The notes under the pieces are model-generated. The model was given only the letters and a program-made list of their open reading frames with translations, was not told the DNA's origin and did not search any database. The position numbers and the translations under genes are program-made. Below are positions 46,262 to 59,420 of a stretch of DNA of 64,000 nucleotides, piece by piece. Origin of the DNA: Mytilus galloprovincialis (taxonomy: Eukaryota; Mollusca; Bivalvia; Mytilida; Mytilidae); contig NC_134842.1 in the NCBI RefSeq assembly GCF_965363235.1, positions 36,807,958 to 36,871,957 on the forward strand. The letters are read 5' to 3'. Every line of letters starts with the position of its first letter. Within the stretch, counting starts at the first letter, position 1.

Positions 46262-46485
46262 TAGGTGCCACATGTGGAGCAGGATCTGCTTACCCTTCCG
46301 GAGCACCTGAGATCACCCCTAGTTTTTGGTGGGGTTCGTGTTGTTTATTCTTTAGTTTTCTATGTTGTGTCATGTGTACTATTGTTTTTCTGTTTGTCTT
46401 TTTCATTTTTAGCCATGGCGTTGTCAGTTTGTTTTAGATTTATGAGTTTGACTGTCCCTTTGGTATCTTTCGTCCCTCTTTAACT
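46262..46485 (-). repeat. family B copy
   Basis: Starts TAGGTGCCACATGTGGAGCA and ends TGGTATCTTTCGTCCCTCTT, the reverse of 17940-18160. The 72-codon ORF within it is a by-product. Confidence 0.85.
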
Positions 46486-46744
46486 GCATTAAAATCTTGC
46501 GTTAGACACCTTATGGCTAAATATGTATTTTGGATCAGACTATATAAAGATAAGTGCTCGAAGTTATTCTATTTGGCAATGTTTGCAGTTTTAACGCTAG
46601 GTAAAACGTATACATTTAACACAAAATTCAACAACATAAACACTTGAAAAACACAGAAAGCTTGTTCGAAAACCCCATATTGTGCAGAATTTTCTTATGT
46701 TTTTACTACTATTTTAGATTATATGCTCATATATAAACATGATA

Positions 46745-46985
46745 AAAGAGAGGCGAAAGATACCAAAGACACGTTCAAACTCATAAGTCGAAAATAAACT
46801 GACAACGCTATGACAAAGAAAGGAAAGATACCAGGACACAACATAGAAAACTAAAAACTGAGCAACATGAACACCATCAAAAATCGGGGTGATCTCAAGA
46901 TCTCCGGAAGGGTAGGAAAATCCTGCTCCACTTTAAGCACCCGTCGTGTTGCTCGTGTAAGGTCAAACCCGGTGATAAGTTTAAA
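46745..46985 (+). repeat. family B copy, internally shortened
   Basis: GGCGAAAGATACCAAAGACA, ACACAACATAGAAAACTAAA and AAGCACCCGTCGTGTTGCTC are in order. It lies about 260 bp from the oppositely oriented B copy at 46262. Confidence 0.75.
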
Positions 46986-47214
46986 TGTTGCTACATATAA
47001 ATGGAAAGCTCACAATTGGCCATGGGAAGCTGAAATCTCTTTTGTTGCATAGTTTTGTTTTTGACCAACCCTCATTGTGAATTTCTAGATATAACGTTTT
47101 ATTTTTTTTTTGCTTGCAAGAGTTTTGATTCCATGCTGGTTTTTTTTACGGTTATTTCCGTAGTGTGTGGTTTACAATGTGTATCATATGTTTTAATAAG
47201 TATTCTATATAATA

Positions 47215-47275
47215 AAAGAGGTGATGTGGTAGGGTTGGCAAGGAGACAACTAACTGTTCAACAAAGAACAAAGGT
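47215..47275 (-). repeat. short family A end
   Basis: AGAGGTGATGTGGTAGGGTT and GGCAAGGAGACAACTAACTG resemble the reverse complement of the family A terminus. Confidence 0.4.
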
Positions 47276-47984
47276 CAAGGACGCAAACCATTACGTATAT
47301 AAAAACTCCTTCTAACATATTTTTAAAATCTGATTTGAGCAGAAAGACAATGAGAAAATCAAACGTATTCTACGTGTGTCTTTTTTGTATTTTTTTATAA
47401 GTATAAATCAATGAACAATTCATATAAATTTGTAAAATAATTCTGATGATATCATAAAGATATTTTTTTATAACAAAAGTTAATGCAAATTGGTTGCTTC
47501 CTTATAGTAAAGGAATATGAATAAAAGGTGGCGTACGTATACGTTAATGAGAAAGCAACCCGATTATACAAAAAAAAACGAAAATACGTCTTAAAGTTAT
47601 AAATTACAAACTTAACCAACATTTTTAAGATTTAATACTTACACTACAATATATAAATTTTATCTCTTACAAACTGGTCACTTCAATGTTGAATGCTCGA
47701 GCTTCGACAACGGCCAATACAATATTAGATTTCAGATTCGAGATGATAGCTACTCAGCAAAGGAGATTGTCATCAGCTGCCATAAAATCTCATTAATAAA
47801 CGTCAGCACTGAGAGTAACAAAGAACAAGGGTTAACTTTTCGAGTTCATGTTAAATGACGTTACATGAAATGTGTTAAACTAAAGTTATTTTCATACATG
47901 CGGTTATGTTGAATAAATAATTACAAAATTACAATAAGACACATAGATATACACATGATGTGTAATCCGTATTATAATGGATCT

Positions 47985-48107
47985 GGTCATCATCTAATTC
48001 TGTCTTTCTTTCGAAAAGTATATTTGGTCATCATCTAATTCTGTCTTTCTTTCGAAAAGTATATTTGGTCATCATCTAATTCTGTCTTTCTTTCGAAAAG
48101 TATATTT
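47985..48107 (+). repeat. 41-bp tandem repeat, three units
   Basis: Three consecutive identical units start at 47985, 48026 and 48067; each begins GGTCATCATCTAATTCTGTC and ends AAAAGTATATTT. A partial fourth start (GGTCATTAT) follows. The identity suggests recent expansion. Confidence 0.95.
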
Positions 48108-48274
48108 GGTCATTATAATTCAATGATTCCTTAAAATAAAGGATCAACGATACCAGGCTCACAATTCAATACACCAGACGCGACATATTTCTTTAGATAG
48201 TCTCATTAATTGAGCTATAGTCAAAACAGCTACTGAGAAGGCCAAATTTAGAAGTTAAAAAGCATTAGAAACAC

Positions 48275-48433
48275 AAGTTTCCAAAGTTGTGACAATCAGA
48301 CTACGATAAATTATCACGTGATTGAACAAGTTTCCAGAGTTGTGACAATCAGACTACGATAAATTATCACGTGATTGAACACGTTTCCAGAGTTGTGACA
48401 ATCAGATTACGATAAATTATCACGTGATTGAAC
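48275..48433 (+). repeat. 53-bp tandem repeat, three units
   Basis: Units start at 48275, 48328 and 48381, each with GTTGTGACAATCAGA and the palindrome ATCACGTGAT. Only a few substitutions separate them (CCAAAG against CCAGAG, GACTAC against GATTAC). Confidence 0.95.
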
Positions 48434-48439
48434 AACATA

Positions 48440-51095
48440 AGTCTTTGAAATAAAATTTACATTTCATTAACAGAAATTATATTTACAGAAGAAATTAACC
48501 AGACGTGTATTAACTCATATACATATATAAAGTGCTATTTATAAAATTGAATGAAATAATTGCCCAAGAAAACATTTATGTGGCATAATTAGACAATTTT
48601 AAGATATCATTGTTGCTTCAACATGTTTAATTCTATTTTTTATATTTGGGTAATTGTCAACATACATATTTTAATAAGGAGCAACGGTTATCAACTTAAA
48701 GACAAATCAGAAAATAGATCCTCAAACAGGCGTCAACATTGAGAAAATCCAATATCCTGTTTGTAGGGTATATAAAGGGTAAGGATTAAACAATAAGTAA
48801 GAACATTCACAGTTCCAATTTTTCTGCACCAGATGCGCATTTCGTCAATACTGTTACAGATTAAACTAAGATCTGCGTTAAGCTGATGCCATTAACAGGA
48901 AGACAAATTATGACAAATGGCAACTTATGAGAAGGCACAAAAGGCATAGTATGAGCTTTTTATTATTTTCATATTTTCGTAAAAGTCGACGAACATATAC
49001 AAAAAGGCAGATCTGGGGTACCAAATTGTAATCCTGGTATCTATGATTGTTTATTAAAAAGGGGGTTTTAGTGCTAAACCATCCCTTTAACCTTTCATAC
49101 ATTTTTTTTTATTTCGTTTACTATTTTGTAGAGAATCGATGTCTAAAGCTTTTAAATCAATGTTAGTTAATTTGTTTTCGTCATAAAAGTAAATGCCAAG
49201 TAACAAAATCAACAAATAATGTTGTTTCTGTTTCAAAAAATAGTCAACATACATGATTTTTGTACGATCCTTGTAAACTTTTTTTCCGTCAATGGAAAAA
49301 CAAATCAGACAATTTATAATAATGCTTTTTCTGACAATTAAGATGACGATAAAACTTCTTGAAACGATATTTTTTCCTTTAAATTTGGAAACTGATGATA
49401 TGATTGTTAAAGTTGGTTTGTTTTGTTTTTGTGGATTCTACATGACAACGCCCGCTAAAATGTAAATGGATGAAATCAGCATTTAAAACAGTGTCTGTCA
49501 TCATCAATTATCATTTATGTCTGTGATATACAGCATTGTAGTTCGTAACTATGCATACAGTTATGTGGTAATAGAGATTTCTAAACAAATGACATTACTC
49601 GACATAACCAAACTATCTGAACGTATCTCGGCCTTCTGCATTGAAGCATGATGAAGGAGAGCAAAGACTGCATAATGTTTTCGTTCGATGAATACACATA
49701 CTTTGCTGGAATAGGGACTTTTCAAAAATTAACCCAATCTGCTGAAAAAATTCTTTGCATATTTTGTGATGAAATTCGGGATTTTATTTTGACAACAACC
49801 TTTTAAGGGAATGATTAATCCGGTTACCCGTAATCAAATACACCGATAATTACTTCGTCATTTTACTTGACCCATATATTTATTTTTCAAAGGGTGAATT
49901 ATAAAAATTACTTAATCAAAATCAAGTATGAAAAAATAAAAATAATGAAATCTGAAGCGAGACGATATTCTAAATGTTGTTTCATAAGTTATAAGGTATT
50001 ATATTTTCTGGTCTGTATGTTCGCCTGTTCGTCCTGCCCGTTCCGAATATAAAACTTTCGAAATTATATTAAAAGAATACCCGGTTAACTCGAATTAAGT
50101 GATTCACTGAACATGGAAGCGTGCTGATGTGAATGGGCACGGTGTCTGAAGCCACATACATTACATATTCCTGTTTCAAATATTTTGAATATACACATAA
50201 ATTTATCTGTATCTTTCATATTCAGAACCATCTCTTTGGTCTTGTGATATCACAGAAACGTAACTCGAATTCTATTTCAAGTGAGACACATGTTTTGAAT
50301 ATTGGCAGTTAAATCCTCAACTTGGATGAAAGACCGCTATGACAGTGTGGAGTGGACGGTTTATAGCAAATCAGAATCGCAAAATAGTTTTCATCATTTA
50401 AGAATGGAAAAAATCGAATTTTAACAGCGGCTAGGTTTGATTTATTGATTTATTGGTTTTGCCTTAAATCAAGTGACAAAAACTGCATGCATATTATTTA
50501 CAAGTAAAACATAATACATCAATAGATATATAGACTGGGTCGACCACGATAACAGCATGAATTGAAATTGAGTGCATGTCGGACAGGTGCAAATATTTTG
50601 TCTTGCAAAAGACCGATATGGCTTCCTGTTTAATGATTTCTGTATCATGTAGAGCTAATGATTGCACTTTCCCTACATTTTATTGCACGTCCCCATTCCG
50701 ACTGGACGACGTAGCTGTGTATTTATACACCTCAGACAATCAAACGGACAAGACCGTTTTACGCATGGGTTATACTGTTGAAAAGGGTCTTGTATAAGAG
50801 TACATACTGGCACATCTCGCAATGTCAAACGAACATCACCTACCACAAGGGGAAGAGGGAGTTCAGGTGACCATACTATTTGATTTTTCACAGACTGGCA
50901 CACATATCTTGTCTCTGAATCGAAAATATAAATCCATACATTGCAATGCAACTGCGGGTTAAAAGTTTACTCTCAGTATTCAATAACAGACAAGCCCTGG
51001 AAAAAAAACAACAACAGAAAACAAACACAAATGGTATGACATCTTCTAAAATGCTTTGTACAGATTTTGTGATATTAAAATTCAAGATTTACTAT
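48440..51095. other. gene-free stretch
   Basis: No supported gene. Small fragments such as GCACCAGATGCGCATTTCGT (about 48825) resemble decayed family D in reverse. Two overlapping ORFs on opposite strands at 50576-50951 lack recognisable domains. Confidence 0.4.
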
Positions 51096-51109
51096 GACTT
51101 TTAACTTTA

Positions 51110-51480
51110 TACGTCAGTTGAGGGGATTTTGCAAAATGAATTGATTATAATAACTTGGTGAACTATGGTGTCTTGCTTATATTAATCAAGGTATATGTCA
51201 GTAGTGAGACGACCACAGTTTGTCCCATGGGAATGCCAAGTGTCTGTTGAAAACAACGTCCACATAAAGTAATAAGTTCGTTGTCAAGAAAAAATCAAGC
51301 ATCATGTCAGTGTCATAGTTTTGTCCTCTTATTTGAATCAGTTTTTTCACAAGGTTTACTTTGTTTGTGCCTTAAAAATAATAGTGTATCTACTATGTTC
51401 CTTTTATGAATGAACGTTTGGTATGTTTTAAGTAAATAACGAGGAATGAGTGTGAAAAGGGTAAAGAAGTCAACGTTAAA
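51110..51480 (-). pseudogene. decayed reverse transcriptase relic, same type as at 28682
   Basis: Translated on the minus strand in shifting frames, the stretch shows FNVDFFTLFTLIPRYLLKT (the first catalytic block, normally DFSTLYT-x-IPH in this type), then LITLCGRCFQQTLGIPMG, and in the next frame TNCGRLTTDIYL. Several stops and at least one frameshift intervene. It covers the part of the domain missing from the copy at 28682-29330. Recognition rests on motif order only. Confidence 0.5.
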
Positions 51481-51739
51481 ACTCTGTAATTTATACTAAG
51501 AAGTACACGGTATATATTTCCTCTTTATCTCTATTTTTGTAATGGTCAACTATTTTGTGAGGCGGTTTTCTAATTGTCTCAATGAAAGCTACGCCACTGG
51601 TCGAGTGTGGAACGTCTTCAGTTAAATCCTCACCCGGTTTAAATCAAATATTGGCTGCCTCTCTGCTAAGCATGTGATATTTAGGAGCAAGAGCAAAGAT
51701 TGGTAGGTCCGGAGTCAGAATAATGTGTCCCATAGGGGA

Positions 51740-53685
51740 ACATTTTTTTTTGTGGACCTTGTTAACTAGCACGTTAAAAACATACTTGTATTTCGAAATT
51801 CGAAATTAAATGGAACCGATAGTTTTATCTCAATTTTCAACAAGAGACAAATTTTGACATGCACAGATTTCGACATTCTGAAATCATAAGAAAATTTCCT
51901 TGTATTTTTTTCGCATAAAAAAGTATGAATAATGAGTAAGATAGATAACGAAAAAGAGAAAGAAAGAAAGAACGAAAAAAAAGCATGTAAAATATATGAT
52001 AATGGAGTGTTCATTTGCAAAATATATTGAAAAAAAATATCATTATCAAAACCATGAAAGATAACTCAATTCGATCATATGGTAGGTAAGGAATTCATGT
52101 GTTTATACGTGATCTTATGTCAGTGAAATTAAGGCGGGAATCTGGAGAACCACATTATAAATAAAAATGCATGATTTCTATCATTTTTTTCATGTTTAAA
52201 TTATTTAATATGGACGAAAATTCCAGTGTATGATGTTAACAGTCTTAGAATTCTTTGTTCAACTAGCTTGACGTATTTAATCAAATTCAATGGTTGACTA
52301 TACCAGTCACACTAGTTTTGTGCATCAAGTTACGTACGTATGTCATTTTGTAGAAAACCTCTAGTATGTCCCATCTAAAACATACTATTTCCTTTTTGCG
52401 AGATTTACTAAGAAAAAAGGAAATTAAGCATACAAAAACCATGTTAACGATGTCATGATTTCCTGAACATGCTAAATAATCAAGTTAATGATGGCACTGA
52501 TAGGAGCTACATATTCCGGAGGACTGTAAACAAACAACTCAATTGACTTAAAGTTATGAACAAGTTAATGAAAGAAGTATTTTTGTGATGTTAGTATTGA
52601 CAATTTTACGATTAAAAAAATCATTATTTAGACAGAAATGCCACATTATTTCTTTGTCTGTGCTCTTTGATTGGTGTATCGTTAACCCTACACAGCTGTA
52701 TTCTAATTTGAATAACAATAACTTTACTTTTCGACATGTTTGACTAACAGCAAAAGAGAAAACAAACGTGAATCTATTATGACATGATTTTAAGATTACA
52801 TTTTTAACAAATACGTTCACAACATTCATTGTAAAAAGTGTTTTACATACAAAGTACATGTTTCAAATAAAAACAAGTATTACTTAACAAAATATAGGAA
52901 TATAAGAATGTTTGTCGAAAATTTATTTAACAAAAGAAATTATAAATTATGCGAACATGTTCTACTAAAATATAATTTACCCCAAAAATAAGACCTAAAG
53001 TTAGTCCTTTACACAAGAATTGCACAAACATAAGTTGAGAATTCTTTCTCACAGAAGGGCAACGCGAAAATTGATGAAGATTAAATATCCAAAGAAACTT
53101 TCTATGAAAACATAATAGAGTATTTTATAGACCCTTTTCAAACAATTATAATCACTTCAACATATTCAATGAAACTAGCTTTTGATTATAGTGTCGATAA
53201 CAACTTAAACACAGTCTCTGTTGAATTCAATGAAGCTATAATACCATCGTGGAAAGAATATATATATATGCATACAATACAATAGCTTGCCTGTGTTTTC
53301 CGTCCATATTTTGTAGATGGGTTTCTGATGGCCAGAAAGTTTCCTCGGGTAAATTAAGATATTGCTACGAACTTTTAAGGTCGACATCATAACTTCATAT
53401 GCCGTCACAAATTATCTGTTTCACAATTGACAACGGATATGGAATATTTTTAGAACCTAAGATACTGTTCACGTTCGTCATTTATACATATCCAATACAA
53501 ATTGTTTCACTGAATTTGTACTTGTCCTGAAATGGCTTCCTCTTCCACAACACTCTAGTTTACAATCAATTTCTTATAGGGCAAATTGGTATATATGTTT
53601 TTGGTATGACAACTATTTTGTGTTTCATTATATATTTTCGTTGATGTGGACTTTTTTTTATAAATAAACTCTTTACAAAACTTGT
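51740..53685. other. gene-free stretch
   Basis: A+T-rich, with a purine-rich GAAA-type run near 51955-51985. No exon chain or domain-bearing ORF is seen. Confidence 0.4.
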
Positions 53686-53689
53686 TTTC

Positions 53690-53870
53690 ACATACTTAGA
53701 CTTTTCTACCTCAGGAATAGATAATATTGGCTGAATTAGGCAAACCTAACGTAAATTTAGAGTTCTGAATGATCTTCTACTTTGTTTTTAATTGGACCTT
53801 TTTTCATTCGAGTTGATGAGTCTTTTGTAAACTCGCGGCTGTTGTACCAATGTTTTAGCCTGGTATATTT
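53690..53870 (+). repeat. family D copy
   Basis: CTTTTCTACCTCAGGAATAG, TTCTGAATGATCTTCTACTT and GATGAGTCTTTTGTAAACTC follow the family D order. Confidence 0.7.
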
Positions 53871-54864
53871 GATGATCTTTTTTCTGTAATGTTTTATTGA
53901 TCTAGTTTTGTCCTTAAACTTTTATTGGTGTTACCCTTACTTGTATTTTAATTGCTGAATTGTTTAATATCAATATGTTTCATGTTTATAATTTTCGGAA
54001 AATCAAAAGTAATTTTTTTTATAAATTGTTAATATCTGTCAATTAGAAAAATAAGTTACCGTTATATCCCTGACTGTATATTGATGTTATGAACAAATAG
54101 TCTTTGGTATACACTGAGAAGATAGGTAAATATTGAAAATTATGGAAAACAAAAAAAGAGCATGAGTGGTGCAGATATTTGAAAATTATAGTCAAAGGTC
54201 AGAACGTTTAAACATTTCGGACCATTCCTCGGAAATCCTTTATGGTAATTAATAAAAGGTTCAATGGAACCGCATTCAGGATATATTTATAATTAGTTCT
54301 ACGACTGGTAGTCATATATAAGACAGATACTCACGATTCTTACATGTAAGTAAATGACAAAATATTTCTCCATATGAATTTTCAACCAAAATATATAAAT
54401 ATTAGAATTAAATATCGCAGAAAACTTGACATCATATATAGACAATTTCAGGAATGTTTGGAATCAATTGAATTTAATCAGTCCGGATGACTTAAACATG
54501 TTTAATTTTGAAATACATATTGGACCTCATTGAATTATCCAGGTTACCTTAGAATTAAATTGTTAGCTTGAAATACACTATACTTTTCAAAAACATTTGT
54601 TTTGCAAATACAGTTTCTTTTTTTAAACAAATTTGAAAAATCAACTTTTTTATAAATTTCATGCGTTCAAAGAGCTCAACATTTTCTTTAACAGAATTCA
54701 TTTAAAGGACGTATTTAAAAAGTATATCCAAGTATGGATTAAAACTATATAAAACGAGTAACTTGAAATTATCATCTTAAGTAAGTTTATGATCACGTGC
54801 ATGCACGTATACTAATCTCAGTCCTCTATCAACGATATTTTTTCATTTATTTACGAATCCATAG

Positions 54865-55200
54865 TACAGTGAAAAGTTTGCTTGCTAATTTACTTTGTGT
54901 TTCATTGTTACTTTTTACCGACGTGATCTAAATAAACGTTAAACACATAAACAATGAACACGTGATATATAAGTGAGATCAAAGACATGCAATAGAGCGA
55001 TGATTCTTTTTTTTCAATTTTCAATGCATTTCTATTTGTTAATTAAACTTTGTCATAACAGTTGTTGAATGATTTGGTGTATCAAATATTTTATTGAGAA
55101 TCAATGGTTTAATTTGTTTACATTTTTCCTCATGCTAATGCAATGTGGTTGCCGAAGTACTAACATAAGGTTTCGTATTTAAAGTCATTGCATACTGGAA
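54865..55200 (+). repeat. diverged local duplication, copy 1
   Basis: Shares ordered blocks with 59030-59420: TTGCTTGCTAATT against TCGCAAGCTAATT; then TGCATTTCTA, AATTAAACT, AACAGTTGTT and AATGATTTG; and finally CATTGCATACTGGA against CACTGCATTCTGGA. It may be an old segmental duplication or two copies of an unnamed element. Confidence 0.5.
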
Positions 55201-55334
55201 AAAGTTTAGGAAATACAAAAGGACAATAATTTCTATAGCAAAACATTTCTGAAGAAAAAAAGTCCATGTACAAGTGCTCTATACTTTAACGTAACAAATC
55301 AAGTATATAAAACATATTTTATATTTTTTGATAT

Positions 55335-55375
55335 TGTTATTGATGCTGCTGCTGCTCCTGCTGCTGATGATGATT
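55335..55375 (+). repeat. short (GCT)n-type microsatellite
   Basis: An imperfect GCTGCTGCTGCTCCTGCTGC run followed by TGATGATGAT. Confidence 0.8.
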
Positions 55376-55434
55376 GTAAAGTCTAACTGCAAATCAAATG
55401 CAATTAGGACGTAAACTTGTTCATGTAACATGAT

Positions 55435-55635
55435 TTGTACTAGACGGACACTTTGATGCGGATCTTTAACGTGCTAGGCCACAAGGTAACAGTCTTCAGG
55501 TAGACATGTCACCCTATCGGATACGTTATACTGAGAAGCAGGAACTCCCAATTTTAAATTCATTGTTTGACCCGGTCTTGGTTCGAACCCACGACATCCC
55601 GCAATCGAGACAAACACGCTACCACAAGATCACAC
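55435..55635 (-). repeat. tRNA-derived SINE
   Basis: On the minus strand, GATCTTGTGGTAGCGTGTTT gives an A-box-like start and GTGGGTTCGAACCAAGAC a good B box about 35 bases later. A non-tRNA body of about 130 bases follows (GTGACATGTCTACCTGAAGA and so on). The anticodon arm does not pair cleanly, so it is not a working tRNA. Confidence 0.65.
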
Positions 55636-56154
55636 ATTTCTTATTTGAAGTATAATAGTATTTCTTTAAAAAAAAATGAGCAAAATATTCAACAAATACT
55701 AGAACCATATTTACGTATATAATAAACAATAATCAAATACCACGAACAGACATGATGGCTAACTCCTGTAATCACTATACATATGTCATTCACAAGGAAT
55801 TATGTAACATTCCCAACTATATAGTAGTAAATATGAAAACAGTAGTCTAACATACAAACGAAAACAGCGAAATAACTGCAATTATAATATTTCTGTCTAG
55901 TAACGTTTTAGCTTGAAAACATATGAGAAAACATGGAATAAAATATGTATGTTATTGGCCAATAAACACAAATTTTACCAATCTTTCATTTGTATAAACA
56001 TATATAAGTATGTTGATTCTAGATGTAATACTCTATCTATGTATTTATATTAACTACTGATCACTAGAATTAATTCAATTAAACAATACAACAAGGCCAC
56101 TTAAAGTCATAACGAATTGTTGCACACTTTGGACACCGGTTAAAAGTAAAATAA

Positions 56155-56330
56155 CAAAAATGCCGAACTCCAAGGAAATTCAAAATGGAAAGTCCCTCAA
56201 CAAATGGCAAACTCAAAAGCGCAAACACATCAAACGAATGAAAACAACTGTCATATTCCTGACTTGGTACATGCATTTCCTTGTGTAGAAAATGGTGAAT
56301 TAAACCTGGTTTTATAGTTAGCTACTACTG
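56155..56330 (-). repeat. family C copy, well preserved
   Basis: GCCGAACTCCAAGGAAATTC, AGTCCCTCAACAAATGGCAA, ACTGTCATATTCCTGACTTG and AATTAAACCTGGTTTTATAG are in order. Confidence 0.8.
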
Positions 56331-56582
56331 TTGTCCGTAGTGACGACTGCTGCTAGTTTTTTGGTCGTTTGCTAGTTTTTTCGTCGTTTCGCTACAAATT
56401 ATAATGTCCTATTGCCCTTGGTATCTTTTGTATCTTTTGATATATAAAGGTCCGTATCTACGTATGATTTCGGTTTCAATGCGCATGACACGTGTATCAT
56501 TAATAATTTTCATCAATTACAGATTAAATTAATTTCAATCTGTCGTAAGAATTGTTAAAATAATCTGCTATACAACTATTTT

Positions 56583-56717
56583 AACAGTTCTGACATAGAA
56601 CATGTTTAACGTACGTGAAACTGTTCTATGGTAGAACTGTCAGAATCAGTTTTTGGTTAGAACTGTCCATATCTGTTTTTTTTTAAGTAAAACTGTCATA
56701 ATCTGTTCTAGGGTAAA
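56583..56717. repeat. inverted and tandem AGAACTGTC repeats
   Basis: AACAGTTCTGACATAGAACA (56583-56602) is nearly mirrored by TGTTCTATGGTAGAACTGTC (56622-56641). Three tandem units of about 26 to 30 bases follow, each with (A)GAACTGTC or AAACTGTC and ATCTGTT- or ATCAGTT-like words. Similar words recur near 59790-59970. Confidence 0.6.
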
Positions 56718-56719
56718 GC

Positions 56720-58900
56720 AATTCTAAATGTCGAAAATGAGAGTAACACTCTTTACATGATTTAGAACAGGGACAGTTGGATGGATTTTCCTTTTGAGTA
56801 ATACGAAAGATAAAAAGGGTTAGATTACATATAAGTACGTTAATGAATGTTTAATTTATCTATGCTATTTTGTTTATCTCCATTTAGTTTCAATCAAAAA
56901 TATTTGTGTTTGTATATAAAAATACTTTTCGTAAAAGAAAGGCGAAAGATACCAAAGGTTCGTTCAAATTCATCACTTGAAAAAAAATATGTCAAAATAC
57001 TAGCTTTTTAAAAGACAGTTATACTGGTGGGGGAAAATTTTAAGGTAAAATACTTGTATTACACAGTGACAATATCCAGTGTATGTAAAGTGCGGATCCT
57101 TAAATATTATTTTCACTGTATATGCCATAAATTTCTGATGTAGAATGATAAATAAACAGACGATTTCTTTTTGATTTTTGAAGAAAATGAAGAAAATGAG
57201 TTAAAATGTATATGTTTAGAAATAAATAATACTACCAAGACAATTTAAGAGATGTGAACGGAGATTTATCGCGCCTAAAGCCATCCAGCTGTGAAAAATA
57301 TACCAAAATAGGTGAATATTTCGGACATTTCACGAACAGATCGTGCAGGTGATTTAAAACTAGCAGGCTAGATGTTGTTGCAGAAAAATATTCATTTCAA
57401 CACAATTATTAAAGTTGTATAACGTAGAATAGGTTTCGTCATGATGATTTCTTTATGCGAGTCATGTTTACTGTCGAATAATGATACTATACTTTCATTT
57501 TCTCTGTAGAGCGATTCATTTGTATTGTATATGCGGTGCATTTTCACTAAATGATTATTTTTTTTTTTATCTATTAAAGTCTTAATTTAGCCGACTTGCT
57601 CAACCAATAGATAAAGTAAGAGAACGATTTGATTAAGTTTAACTTGCGGAGGAAAGTTTGATTGAACACTCTAATAAATTCATTAGAAATAAAAAATAAT
57701 TTCAATTGTATTCCATTTAATTTCTTATAAATCGTAAGGATCTTTATCTTTGGTTTTATTTATCCATTTCCATGACACTTCATCAGTTATTACGCACATC
57801 GTGATATAAATTAACCATTTGGTTTTCCCGTTTGAAGTATGACAAAGCCTTGAACATTCAGATGTAGGTCTACGCAATATTAGATCAAAAATAAAATAAT
57901 GAAGTAAATCCTAAAATGTAATCGGATTAATGATTCAAAGTAACTGTTTAAAAAACATTTATACTACTCATGTTTACTTGAGATCTTGCCCCGAGCTGAT
58001 AGTATGAGCCAAAATTTGCTCCTGTGAACAAAGTTCCAGTGGAACTTATATCACAGAAAATATGTTCTGGGAGAACTTTTATCACAGACAATTACTATAT
58101 AATTTGTTCCATCTCTATAAAATAAGTTCCACACTTTACTTGATGAAATAAGATGTCTTTTGAATTTTTGTTATAATTAAGGAAAAACGTAATGTTAAGA
58201 ATACAATATGACATTTTGAGAAGTGTTTTTGTTACAAGTTTGAATAGCTATATGTTTGATAAAGAATGAACGAGGAGTTTGTATTTCAATCTGAAAATGT
58301 CATAAATACTTAAGTCATCAATTAAGTTTTTTTAATTTGTTGCAAGTCCATTTATCACATAAATCTACAATAAAAATTCCTCGCATCTTCGAAAATTCTA
58401 CATCAGAAATGATTGCACTAATAGTGATAATTCATCGCATCTATAGTTAAAATGGATCGCTTTCAATAATCGATATGCTATATTGTGTTGCTTTTATAAC
58501 AATTATTTGAACTTTAATGCTGTTTTTGTACATTAAAAAGACATATCACAATGAAAAATTGTTGAAACTTGCTTTCAAATCAATTATTTTCATATTTTCG
58601 AAACGTAAACAAATACAGTTTTCCCATCATCACAATGTCTACAATAGACATACTCGCATATGATAGTGAAAATGAACTAGCTGGATTCGCACTTTATATA
58701 CACTGATATCATTGACTTGGACATTTTATAATACCCAGTGTACCTAATATTATACAATCTTGTCAAGCTGTATTTGCGGTTTAAAAATAGGATATAAATT
58801 CCCGCATGCACTCATATTATCAACTTTTAATAAAACAAAACAACCCAAACGAATTAATAAAATAGTAAATACTAATATAACCTTAAAGTCTTATGAAAAG
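56720..58900. other. gene-free stretch
   Basis: A small family B piece (AGGCGAAAGATACCAAAGGT) lies at about 56938. GTTCCAGTGGAACTT and GTTCTGGGAGAAC small inverted words occur near 58030-58080. No gene is supported. Confidence 0.4.
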
Positions 58901-59029
58901 AGTTTTTTGAAATGTTTTCGAAATTATTGAACCAATACAGGCATATATACCAAACTAAGTCTTGCCTGCACCTTTTTTATATTTATTACACATCTAAAAC
59001 GTATTATCGACAAATGCTATTTCACTCAG

Positions 59030-59420
59030 TGGTTGTTGATCGCAAGCTAATTAACTTTGCTAAGTTTGTTGCCAAAGTTTACCGGATCGTGACATTGATA
59101 AACAATAACACAAGAGCACATGGAAAGCGTGACAGATAAATGAATTGAAAGAGCCATGACATTTATTTTTATATTTTCCATAGTTATGCATTTCTAAATT
59201 AAACTGTTACTTAACAGTTGTTAAATGATTTGTTGTATTAAATTTTGTCTTTAAGAATCTGTTATTTCTATTTACTTCAAGAGCACGTGTGTTTACATTA
59301 TTTCATCACGGTTTTTCCCTCTCGCTTGCGCTGTGCAATGGCTGAAGTCATTACGAGAGGTGTCGTAGTTAAGGTCACTGCATTCTGGATAAAATCGGAG
59401 AATTAGTGTCTGGGAAGTCA
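59030..59420 (+). repeat. diverged local duplication, copy 2
   Basis: Partner of 54865-55200, about 4.2 kb downstream in the same orientation. Alignment needs several small gaps. The 75-codon ORF at 58912-59139 overlaps its start and has no domain. Confidence 0.5.

Noticed and set aside
50576..50951. Overlapping ORFs on both strands with several cysteines
   Set aside because: No recognisable domain, no splice context, and opposite-strand overlap suggests shadows of non-coding sequence.
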